Shown here piece after piece: positions 55,332-64,000 of a stretch of DNA of 64,000 nucleotides. Below the pieces are notes generated by a model. The model was not told where the DNA came from. It saw only the letters and a program-made list of their open reading frames with translations, and ran no database searches. Position 1 is the stretch's first letter; each line of letters opens with the position of its first letter. Source of the DNA: Pantoea sp. (GTDB lineage: Bacteria > Pseudomonadota > Gammaproteobacteria > Enterobacterales > Enterobacteriaceae). The stretch lies in assembly GCF_028283705.1 (NCBI RefSeq), contig NZ_JAPWKD010000011.1:62001-126000 (forward strand). Direction: 5' to 3'. The translations under genes were made by a program, and so were the position numbers.

Positions 55332-57349
55332 AACCGCAAAACCTTATCGCCCTGGATTACATCGATGCCCATGGCCAGTCGCAAACGATCTCTACCCTGA
55401 CCCGCCAGCGTTTGCTGGCGGTACTCAAACCGGCTGCCCCAGGATTATCCCCTCTGCCGCCCGTAAAGGTATTTCGTCACGGTGAGCTGCTGCTGTTATC
55501 TCCCACATGTACCCGCCCGGCTGAGTGGCAATTGCAAAGCGAGAACGGACAGATCTGGACAGGGCAATGTGCCGCCGATCAGCCCCTGCAACTACCGTCT
55601 CTGCCAGAGGGTTACCACCAGTTGCGCTTAAAGGTGGGTGACAGCAGCTGGCCCTGCTCAATAATCGTGACGCCGTCACGTTGTTATGAACCTGAAGCGC
55701 TACGTAAAGGTGCATCACTGTGGGGCTGCTGCGTACAGCTTTATACCCTGAAGTCCGAAAGTAACTGGGGTATCGGCGATTTCGGCGATCTCAAACAGAT
55801 GTTGCACGAGGTCGGTGAGCGCGGCGGGTCTTTTATTGGGCTGAATCCGCTACATGCCCTGTTTCCGGCCATACCGGAAAGTGCCAGTCCTTACAGCCCT
55901 TCGTCACGTCGCTGGCTCAACATTATCTATATCGATGTCCCCTCGGTGCCGGATTTTATTCAAAGCCGGGAAGCACAAGTCTGGTGGCATTCAGACCAGA
56001 CACAGCAGGCATTACAATTGGCACGCGCGGCAGCATGGGTTGACTATCGTGCCGTCACCGCCTTGAAACTGGCGGCACTGCGTCTGGCATGGCGGCATTT
56101 CCGGCAGCGTGCGATGACCGATCCTGCGGTAAAAGCCTTTGAGACATTTGTCACTACCGGGGGAGAAAGCCTGTGGCATCAGGGCGTCTATGATGCGCTG
56201 CATGCGGATCAGATGGCGCAGGATGGCAATCGCTATGGCTGGCAGCAATGGCCAGAAGCGTATCAGCATCCTGACAATGTGGCAGTGCGGGCCTTCGCCA
56301 TCGAGCACAGTAACGAAGTTCATTTTTACCTGTGGTTGCAATGGCTGGCCGAGACGCAGTTCGCAGCCTGCTGGCAGCTGTGCCAGCAGCAGCAAATGCC
56401 GATCGGGTTGTATCGTGATCTGGCCGTCGGTGTGGCTCAGGGGGGCGCAGAAACCTGGAGCGACCGTGAGCTGTATTGCTTGCAGGCCAGCGTTGGTGCA
56501 CCGCCAGATATCCTTGGCCCGCTGGGTCAAAACTGGGGATTACCGCCGATGGACCCGCAGGTGATGCAGGATCGTGCTTATGATCCATGGATCACCCTGT
56601 TGCGGGCCAACATGCGTGACTGCGGGGCGTTGCGCATTGACCATGTGATGGCGCTGTTGCGCCTGTGGTGGATCCCGCAGGATGGCAGCGCGGCCCAGGG
56701 TGCCTATGTCCATTACCCTATCGATGATCTGCTGGCGATCCTCGCACTGGAAAGCCAGCGCCATCGTTGCATGGTGATCGGAGAGGATCTGGGAACGGTG
56801 CCCGCCGCCATTGTCGGGAAATTGCGCGACGCCGGAGTTTATTCCTACAAGGTGCTGTTTTTCGAGCAAACGTCAAAGAATGCGTTCCGCCCGTCGCAGC
56901 AATGGATGCGTCAGGCGATGGCAGTCGCCACCACGCATGATATGCCTACGTTGCGCGGCTGGTGGCAAAGTGACGATCTGACGTCTGGCAGCCAGCTGGG
57001 GCTGTATCCCGACAAAGTGATTCTGGCCGGTTTGCATCAGGACCGCCTGGCAGCGAAACAGGCCTTGTTGCGAACCCTGCAACAGGCTGGTTATCTGCCA
57101 GCAAGCAAACATCCTGTCACGATGAGTAAAACGTTAAACCAGGCGATGCATCGTTTTCTCGCTGATAGCAACAGCGCGCTGCTGGGGTTACAGCCGGAAG
57201 ACTGGCTGGATATGGCTTCCCCGGTGAATGTTCCGGGCACCACCGATCAATACCCCAACTGGCGGCGCAAGCTACGCGTCACACTGGAAACGTTATTCAG
57301 CGATCCGCATATCAACGCCCTGCTGGCAGATATTGACCAACGACGTTAA
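55328..57349 (+). CDS. malQ: 4-alpha-glucanotransferase (amylomaltase)
   Basis: 673 residues from the ATG at 55328, which overlaps the malP stop; a longer reading from 55211 would lie inside malP. Glycosyl hydrolase family 77: [32 protein letters not shown], nucleophile region [17 protein letters not shown], acid/base [10 protein letters not shown] and [10 protein letters not shown]. It joins and trims maltodextrins, feeding MalP. It is somewhat shorter than E. coli MalQ (694) mainly at the N-terminus. Confidence 0.96.
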   Translation: MKPQNLIALDYIDAHGQSQTISTLTRQRLLAVLKPAAPGLSPLPPVKVFRHGELLLLSPTCTRPAEWQLQSENGQIWTGQCAADQPLQLPSLPEGYHQLRLKVGDSSWPCSIIVTPSRCYEPEALRKGASLWGCCVQLYTLKSESNWGIGDFGDLKQMLHEVGERGGSFIGLNPLHALFPAIPESASPYSPSSRRWLNIIYIDVPSVPDFIQSREAQVWWHSDQTQQALQLARAAAWVDYRAVTALKLAALRLAWRHFRQRAMTDPAVKAFETFVTTGGESLWHQGVYDALHADQMAQDGNRYGWQQWPEAYQHPDNVAVRAFAIEHSNEVHFYLWLQWLAETQFAACWQLCQQQQMPIGLYRDLAVGVAQGGAETWSDRELYCLQASVGAPPDILGPLGQNWGLPPMDPQVMQDRAYDPWITLLRANMRDCGALRIDHVMALLRLWWIPQDGSAAQGAYVHYPIDDLLAILALESQRHRCMVIGEDLGTVPAAIVGKLRDAGVYSYKVLFFEQTSKNAFRPSQQWMRQAMAVATTHDMPTLRGWWQSDDLTSGSQLGLYPDKVILAGLHQDRLAAKQALLRTLQQAGYLPASKHPVTMSKTLNQAMHRFLADSNSALLGLQPEDWLDMASPVNVPGTTDQYPNWRRKLRVTLETLFSDPHINALLADIDQRR

Positions 57350-57360
57350 TTGAAAGACCT

Positions 57361-57422
57361 GGTCGGCATAAATGTCGACCCTACGATTGTAGGGTGCGCA
57401 TTCAGGTACAACCGGGCGCACC
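57361..57422. repeat. Paired palindromic repeat after malQ
   Basis: Two inverted units meet at CCCTAC-gatt-GTAGGG (57379-57394). One is ggtcggcataaatgtcgacc and the other starts GTAGGGTGCGCA and ends GGGCGCACC. It begins 12 bases after the malQ stop and is the same architectural class as 43850-43925. Confidence 0.65.
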
Positions 57423-57440
57423 AGGTAATTTAAAAGAGAC

Positions 57441-57466
57441 ATAAAAAAGGTGCGCCGTAGCGCACC
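57441..57466 (-). terminator. Intrinsic terminator of the malK-lamB-malM operon
   Basis: On the minus strand GGTGCGC-TACG-GCGCACC (57466-57449) is followed by six T. It is 33 bases after the malM stop. Confidence 0.85.
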
Positions 57467-57498
57467 AGGTGGGGCAACTCAGCATTGCCGGGGTTGCA

Positions 57499-58422
57499 TC
57501 ACCCCTTGCCTTTAACACTGCTGATAAAAGTGGGCCGTGCGGTGGTTGATCCCAGACGTTCGGCCTCATCAAGCAGCTTAAGTGCCTTATCGATATTGCC
57601 CTGTTTCACTGCCTGCTGGATGCGCTGATTAAAGTAACTCTCGGTATCACTCATGATCGGTTCATGTTTCACCGTTGGCTGTGGCGCGGCAACGACCGGG
57701 GCCGGTGCGGCGGGTTGGGTGCTGCCAATCGTCACCGGAGCCGGACCAGAGGGTCCAAACAGCGGCCCGACAAGAATTGAGGATCCTGAATTGGTTTTCA
57801 CCTTCACTTTCAGCTCGCCCTCACGGCTATGTCGGGCAACAGGATCCGGGATGTCGGGGATAGCATTGCTGGTCCCTTTGGCATAAGCTTTGGCCGGATC
57901 CAGCAAGGTGGTGGTTTGCGTCAGATCTTTTTCGGTGGTAAACACCAGCAAATAGATCTTTTGCTGCCCCGGCACCGGCGTCAGTTTCATCACCCCTTCC
58001 AGCCGGTCGGCAGTCATCACACCGGGTTCCTGATAGGTAAAAAACTGGCTCGGAAACCAGGCTGCGGGACGCAGGTTTTCATCCAGCACCAAAACGTTAG
58101 GGGCGTACACCTGGTTATTCTTTACTTCGCTGCTTAACGTCACCGTCAGTTCACCAATACTGGCAGGCAGACTGTAGGCTGCAATCGCTCCGGTTACGCC
58201 GGGAGCCGTTAACTGTGGACTGGTGTCAGTCAGGCGGGTGACCTGGTTGCGGGAGGCATCCAGCGGCGTCCAGCTCAATTGTTGCAGACTGCCTGCCGGG
58301 AAAGTGGGAGCCGCCGAGAGATCCTGCGGCACCAGGGTGATTTCAGCCTGTGCTGGCAGGGTGCTACCCACCAGCAGCGCAGCACTCAGGCAAAGTGCGG
58401 TAAATGTTTTTGTCATTTTCAT
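57499..58422 (-). CDS. malM: Maltose operon periplasmic protein MalM
   Basis: 307 residues with a signal peptide ending AQA-E, then the MalM body (LVPQDLSAAPTFPAGSLQQLSWTPLD; VTLSSEVKNNQVYAPNVLVLDENLRPAAWFPSQFF), a Gly/Pro/Ala-rich linker (about 225-260) and a C-terminal part (SYFNQRIQQAVKQGNIDKALKLLDEAERLG). Periplasmic; its exact role is not known. Last gene of the malK-lamB-malM operon. Confidence 0.95.
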   Translation of the reverse strand: MKMTKTFTALCLSAALLVGSTLPAQAEITLVPQDLSAAPTFPAGSLQQLSWTPLDASRNQVTRLTDTSPQLTAPGVTGAIAAYSLPASIGELTVTLSSEVKNNQVYAPNVLVLDENLRPAAWFPSQFFTYQEPGVMTADRLEGVMKLTPVPGQQKIYLLVFTTEKDLTQTTTLLDPAKAYAKGTSNAIPDIPDPVARHSREGELKVKVKTNSGSSILVGPLFGPSGPAPVTIGSTQPAAPAPVVAAPQPTVKHEPIMSDTESYFNQRIQQAVKQGNIDKALKLLDEAERLGSTTARPTFISSVKGKG

Positions 58423-58446
58423 GGTATTGACCTTAACAGGGTGTCA

Positions 58447-58483
58447 GGCAGCGGCGTAAACCAGGCAAATGGCCGCCGCTGCC
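58447..58483. repeat. Strong hairpin between lamB and malM
   Basis: GGCAGCGGCG (58447-58456) pairs perfectly with CGCCGCTGCC (58474-58483). It lies in the 96-base lamB-malM gap, and like intergenic palindromes in E. coli mal operons it may protect the lamB mRNA 3' end or lower malM expression. Confidence 0.6.
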
Positions 58484-58518
58484 GAAGAGACATTATTCAG
58501 AGGTGATGCAGGATCGGC

Positions 58519-59862
<1,344 letters not shown>

Positions 59863-60972
59863 CTAAACACCAGGCTCCTGATGCAACCTGCGACAAGCGC
59901 TCCCGTCCTCACGGAACAGGTGACAACGCTCAGGCGGCAGACCAATGCCCATCAGGGCGCCCTCTTCTACCAGCACTACGTCCTCCTGGCGGTAAACCAG
60001 GTTCTGACGAATGGCGGGAATTTGGATGTGAATTTGCGTTTCAAAACCCAGTTGCTCGACCACCTGCACCTCTCCTTCGAGGGTGACATCGGCGATCTCA
60101 CTGGAAATCAGATGTTCGGGACGGATGCCTAATGACATGTTGCTGCCCACCTGCACACCCGCGCTGTCCACCGGCAGCCACACCAGTTGATCGTTAGGCA
60201 GACGCACCTGCACCTGCTCAATGGCGGTGGCGGTCACTTTGACGGGCAGGAAATTCATCTTCGGGGAGCCGATAAAACCGGCAACAAAGCGGTTGGCGGG
60301 ATAGTGATAAAGTTCGAGTGGCTTGCCTACCTGCGCCACGCGCCCGGCATCCAGCACCACGATCTTATCGGCCAGCGTCATCGCTTCGATTTGATCGTGC
60401 GTGACGTAAATCATGGTACGCTTCAGGCGTTTATGCAGACGGGAAATCTCAATACGCATCTGCACACGTAACGCCGCATCCAGGTTGGAGAGCGGTTCAT
60501 CCAGCAAAAACACCCGCGGTTCCGCCACCAGCGTACGGCCAATCGCCACGCGCTGCCGCTGCCCACCGGAAAGCGCTTTCGGACGGCGATCCAGCAGGTG
60601 CGCCAATTGCAACACCTCCGCGACCTGGTTCACTCGCTGCGCGATTTCCGCTTTTTTCACTCCGGCCAGTTTCAGGCCGAAAGACATGTTCTCCGCCACA
60701 GAAAGATGGGGATAGAGCGCATAAGACTGGAACACCATCCCAACACCGCGTTCAGCGGGAGGCACTTCATTCATTCGTTGATCGCCAATGCGCAATTCGC
60801 CACGGGTGATGGTTTCCAGCCCGGCAATCATGCGCAGCAACGTGGATTTCCCACAGCCTGATGGGCCGACAAACACCACAAACTCCCCTTCGCCGATTTC
60901 CAGGTTGATATCTTTCGAGACCTCGGTATCACCCCAGGCTTTGGTGACATTGCGTAACGTGACGCTCGCCAT
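59863..60972 (-). CDS. malK: Maltose/maltodextrin ABC transporter ATPase MalK
   Basis: 369 residues from the ATG at 60972 (AGAGG before it); an earlier in-frame ATG at 60990 only adds a non-family leader. Walker [10 protein letters not shown], signature [15 protein letters not shown], Walker [14 protein letters not shown], switch VTHDQIEAM; a C-terminal regulatory domain (about 235 on) is the part that binds MalT and EIIA-Glc in E. coli. It powers the MalFGK2-MalE importer. It starts the leftward malK-lamB-malM operon. Confidence 0.97.
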   Translation of the reverse strand: MASVTLRNVTKAWGDTEVSKDINLEIGEGEFVVFVGPSGCGKSTLLRMIAGLETITRGELRIGDQRMNEVPPAERGVGMVFQSYALYPHLSVAENMSFGLKLAGVKKAEIAQRVNQVAEVLQLAHLLDRRPKALSGGQRQRVAIGRTLVAEPRVFLLDEPLSNLDAALRVQMRIEISRLHKRLKRTMIYVTHDQIEAMTLADKIVVLDAGRVAQVGKPLELYHYPANRFVAGFIGSPKMNFLPVKVTATAIEQVQVRLPNDQLVWLPVDSAGVQVGSNMSLGIRPEHLISSEIADVTLEGEVQVVEQLGFETQIHIQIPAIRQNLVYRQEDVVLVEEGALMGIGLPPERCHLFREDGSACRRLHQEPGV

Positions 60973-61333
60973 GATGCTTATTCCTCTCAACGTGCTAATC
61001 CTTGTCCACGAAACGGCGGACAGACCCCGGCGACCACTATGGGCATCGACGTAGCAGGCAACATCCTCCGCAACGGGCTGATTTATGGGGGAGGAGTTGG
61101 GAGGAGGAGGTCAGGTGGACAAACCGTCCAGAAGCGGAGGGCAGACGATTTTTGTGACCGGCAAGACAAACCGGAGCTGACAGTTTTGTGCGCCAGACCG
61201 TGATAACCGCCCTGTTTTGCAACGCAGATCACAGCAAGCGGCAGGCAGGCGTAGAACACAGGAGGATGAAAAGTTAACGGAGACAAACAGAATGAAACGA
61301 CAAGATTACCGTTTCTGCTAACAGGATGGAGTT
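60973..61333. promoter_or_regulatory. malK/malE divergent control region with MalT boxes and CRP-like sites
   Basis: MalT-type boxes GGGGGAGGAG (61087-61096) and GGGAGGAGGA (61099-61108) are clustered, with a further GGAGGATGAA at 61261-61270. CRP-like sites: TGTGA-N6-AGACA (61153-61168) and TGCAA-N6-TCACA (61218-61233). This is the mixed MalT/CRP layout known between malK and malE in E. coli, where both operons are activated together. No gene in this stretch. Confidence 0.75.
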
Positions 61334-62524
61334 ATGACGATGAATACCGGTGCACGAATTCTGGCCTTATCCGCCCTTACCGCCGTGCTCTTTTCGGCCT
61401 CGGCGATGGCGAAGATCGAAGAAGGAAAACTGGTCATCTGGATCAACGGCGATAAAGGCTATAACGGCCTGGCTGAAGTCGGCAAAAAGTTTGAACAGGA
61501 AACCGGCATTAAGGTGACCGTCGAACATCCCGACAAGATGGAAGAGAAATATCCGCAGGTGGCAGCAACCGGCGATGGTCCGGACATCATCTTCTGGGCG
61601 CACGATCGCTTTGGTGGTTATGCCGAATCAGGACTGCTGGCGGAGATTAGCCCGGACAAGAATTTCCAGGAGAAGATTTTTCCGTTTACCTGGGACGCGG
61701 TGCGCTTTAACGGCAAGCTGATTGGTTATCCGATCTCGGTTGAGGCCCTGTCGCTGATTTATAACAAAGACCTGCTGCCAGAACCACCGAAAACCTGGGA
61801 AGAGATCGCCGCGCTCGACCAGAAAATGCGTAAGCAGGGTAAAAGCGCCATCATGTTCAACTTGCAGGAACCCTACTTCACCTGGCCGCTGCTGGCCGCA
61901 GGGGGTGCCTATGCCTTTAAATACGCTGATGGTCACTACAACGTGAAGGACGTGGGTGTGGATAATGCCGGTGCCAAAGCCGGGATGCAGTTCCTGGTGG
62001 ATCAGGTGAAAGCCAAGACCCTGAATGCCGATACCGATTATTCCATTGCCGAAGCCGCATTTAATAAAGGCCAGACCGCCATGACCATTAACGGTCCCTG
62101 GGCGTGGAGCAATATCGATAAAAGCGGCATTAATTACGGCATCACGCTGCTGCCAACGCTGAAGGGTAAACCGTCGAAAGCGTTTGTCGGCGTACTGAGC
62201 GCCGGTATTAACGCCGCCAGCCCGAACAAAGAACTGGCGAAAGAGTTTCTGGAAAACTACCTGCTGACCGACGCCGGTCTGGGTGCGGTGAATAAAGATA
62301 AGCCATTGGGTGCCGTCGCCCTCAAATCCTTCCAGCAACAGCTGGAGAAAGACCCGCGTATCGCCGCCACCATGAGCAACGCCCAGAACGGCGACATTAT
62401 GCCTAACATCCCGCAAATGGCGGCCTTCTGGTATGCCATGCGTACTGCGACCCTCAACGCCCTGAGCGGTCGCCAGACCGTAGACGCCGCGTTAAAAGAC
62501 GCCCAAGCACGTCTGACCAAGTAA
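61334..62524 (+). CDS. malE: Periplasmic maltose-binding protein MalE
   Basis: 396 residues, the same as E. coli MBP. A signal peptide ([22 protein letters not shown]) is followed by the mature start [27 protein letters not shown]. Close identity through [47 protein letters not shown] and DAQARLTK. It binds maltose and maltodextrins and hands them to MalFGK2. ATG codons at 61334 and 61340 are both possible starts. A hairpin lies in the gap to malF. Confidence 0.98.
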   Translation: MTMNTGARILALSALTAVLFSASAMAKIEEGKLVIWINGDKGYNGLAEVGKKFEQETGIKVTVEHPDKMEEKYPQVAATGDGPDIIFWAHDRFGGYAESGLLAEISPDKNFQEKIFPFTWDAVRFNGKLIGYPISVEALSLIYNKDLLPEPPKTWEEIAALDQKMRKQGKSAIMFNLQEPYFTWPLLAAGGAYAFKYADGHYNVKDVGVDNAGAKAGMQFLVDQVKAKTLNADTDYSIAEAAFNKGQTAMTINGPWAWSNIDKSGINYGITLLPTLKGKPSKAFVGVLSAGINAASPNKELAKEFLENYLLTDAGLGAVNKDKPLGAVALKSFQQQLEKDPRIAATMSNAQNGDIMPNIPQMAAFWYAMRTATLNALSGRQTVDAALKDAQARLTK

Positions 62525-62536
62525 TTCCCACTACCA

Positions 62537-62556
62537 GAGCCGGAATGATCCGGCTC
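62537..62556 (+). repeat. Hairpin between malE and malF
   Basis: GAGCCGGA-ATGA-TCCGGCTC, a perfect 8-bp stem 13 bases after the malE stop. In E. coli, REP elements at this place stabilise malE mRNA and keep malF lower; this hairpin may do the same. Confidence 0.65.
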
Positions 62557-62583
62557 GTCACGGCTGTTAAGGAAAACCGAATC

Positions 62584-64000
62584 ATGTCAGGAAAACCGCA
62601 ATCGGGATGGCAAAGCGCAGTGCTGAAGAGCCTTCTCGTCGGGATCTGCTGTCTGCTGGTCGGCTATCTTCTGGTGCTGATGTATGCCCAAGGTGAGTAC
62701 CTGTTTGCGCTGGTCACGTTGATTATCAGCGCAGTCGGCATCTGGATTTATGCCAATCGCCGCGCCTATGCCTGGCGCTATGTGTACCCCGGTATTGCCG
62801 GGATGGCGCTGTTTGTGTTGTTCCCGCTGGCCTGTACCGTCGCTATTGCCTTCACCAACTACAGCAGCACCAACCAACTAACGCTGGAACGGGCGCAGCA
62901 GGTATTGCTCAGCCGAGAGTACCAGGATGGCGCGGGGTTAAATTTCTCACTGTTTTCGGCGGGTGAACGCTGGCAACTGGTGTTAGCCGATGGGGAGAGC
63001 GGGCAAACTTTTGTCTCAGCGCCCTTCTCCTTTGGTGGTGAGCAGTCGCTTAAACTGACTAGCGCCCCTGCGCCTGGCGGTGAACGCGCGACGCTCAGGA
63101 TCATCACGACCAACCGCCAGGCGTTGAGCCAGATTCATGCCGAACTGCCTGATGGTCGTCAGCTGGTGATGAGTTCTTTACGCCAGTTTTCCGGCACCCG
63201 CCCGCTTTACCAGTTGAATAACGATGGGGCGCTGAAAAATCAGCAAAGTGGCGTGCTTTACCGGGCAAATGGTACCAGTGGCTTTTATCAGACCCGCAAT
63301 ATCGATGGCAGCTGGGGTAGTGAAAAACTCAGTCCAGGCTTTACGGTGAATACCGGCTGGAAAAACTTTATCCGTGTCTTTACTGACGCCGGGATTCAGA
63401 AGCCGTTTCTGGCGATCTTCGGTTGGACGCTGATCTTTTCGCTACTGACGGTAGTTCTGACGGTGGCAGTGGGCATGGTGCTGGCCTGCCTGGTGCAGTG
63501 GGAGGCACTGAAAGGCAAAGCCATCTATCGCGTGCTGTTGATCCTGCCCTACGCGGTGCCCGCGTTTATCTCGATCCTGATCTTCAAAGGGTTGTTTAAC
63601 CAGAGTTTTGGCGAGATCAATGTGATGCTCAAGGCGCTATTCGGCCTGCAACCGGCATGGTTCAGCGATCCTTTGCTGGCACGATCGATGCTGGTGATCG
63701 TTAACACCTGGCTGGGCTACCCCTACATGATGATTTTGTGCATGGGGTTACTGAAAGCGATCCCGGATGATCTTTATGAGGCCTCTGCGATGGACGGTGC
63801 CGGGCCGTTACAGAACTTCTTTCTCATCACCCTGCCGCTGCTGCTGAAGCCGTTGATGCCACTGATGATCGCCAGCTTTGCCTTTAATTTTAATAACTTT
63901 GTGCTGGTACAGCTGCTGACCAATGGCGGCCCGGATCGGATTGGCACCACCACCCCGGCGGGCTACACCGACCTGCTGGTGAATTACACCTGGCGCATCG
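62584..64000 (+). CDS. malF: Maltose ABC transporter permease MalF (3' end outside window)
   Basis: The frame is open from the ATG at 62584 to the window edge (472 codons seen). N-terminal membrane segments (LLVGICCLLVGYLLVLMYAQG; YLFALVTLIISAVGIWIYA; GIAGMALFVLFPLACTVAIAFTNYSSTNQ), then the large periplasmic P2 domain special to enteric MalF (about 95-270), then the membrane core with the EAA loop EASAMDGAGPLQNFFLITLPLL that contacts MalK. AAGGA precedes the start. malG is expected next. Confidence 0.97.
   Translation, partial: MSGKPQSGWQSAVLKSLLVGICCLLVGYLLVLMYAQGEYLFALVTLIISAVGIWIYANRRAYAWRYVYPGIAGMALFVLFPLACTVAIAFTNYSSTNQLTLERAQQVLLSREYQDGAGLNFSLFSAGERWQLVLADGESGQTFVSAPFSFGGEQSLKLTSAPAPGGERATLRIITTNRQALSQIHAELPDGRQLVMSSLRQFSGTRPLYQLNNDGALKNQQSGVLYRANGTSGFYQTRNIDGSWGSEKLSPGFTVNTGWKNFIRVFTDAGIQKPFLAIFGWTLIFSLLTVVLTVAVGMVLACLVQWEALKGKAIYRVLLILPYAVPAFISILIFKGLFNQSFGEINVMLKALFGLQPAWFSDPLLARSMLVIVNTWLGYPYMMILCMGLLKAIPDDLYEASAMDGAGPLQNFFLITLPLLLKPLMPLMIASFAFNFNNFVLVQLLTNGGPDRIGTTTPAGYTDLLVNYTWRI

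Overview
The window is chromosomal DNA of a gamma-proteobacterium of the order Enterobacterales. Many products (NarG, NarH, MalE, MalK, MalT, YibH, PqiB, NorR) are nearly collinear with their Escherichia coli relatives, but gene order differs from E. coli. A PQQ glucose dehydrogenase, a membrane flavoprotein/cytochrome c sugar-acid dehydrogenase and short GC-rich dispersed palindromes suggest the Erwiniaceae (Pantoea/Erwinia-like). That placement is an inference.

Layout. 1-2262: end of the iron-uptake operon (efeO partial, efeB). 2314-4714: a stress-type small protein, a Zur-controlled zinT and an exported esterase. 5005-8654: three-subunit FAD/cytochrome c dehydrogenase. 8744-14770: LysR regulator, two MFS transporters, a NlpA/MetQ lipoprotein with MetJ-like boxes, a membrane phosphoesterase. 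15047-17407: gcd. 17466-25965: a divergent catabolic/transport locus (ProC-like reductase, M20 amidohydrolase and GntR regulator on the left; five-gene LIV-type ABC transporter and a glyoxalase-like protein on the right), with three related palindromes between the halves. 26083-27291: an unrecognised 402-residue protein with remnants on either side. 27634-35659: narKGHJI. 36166-41767: a small unknown gene, ydcY-like, norR, an isolated fliD and a second FtsI-like penicillin-binding protein. 41920-43780: an IS3-family remnant and an apparently intact ISNCY-type element. 43868-46454: ureohydrolase-family gene and hipBA. 46559-49973: yibIH and a solitary pqiB. 49944-64000: the maltose regulon in one block (malT, malPQ, malM-lamB-malK, malE-malF, the last cut by the window edge).

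How the genes work together. gcd and the flavocytochrome operon could oxidise glucose, and then a downstream sugar or sugar acid, on the periplasmic face and pass electrons to quinone. narKGHJI supplies nitrate respiration, and norR beside it senses nitric oxide. The maltose block is a complete uptake and maltodextrin-breakdown pathway except for malG and the rest of malF beyond the window.

The least explained parts are the GntR/M20/ProC-like/ABC locus; the hipBA module bracketed by two related inverted repeats, one in front of a ureohydrolase gene; and the unknown 402-residue protein with a paralogous tail remnant. No CRISPR array, rRNA or tRNA gene was seen.
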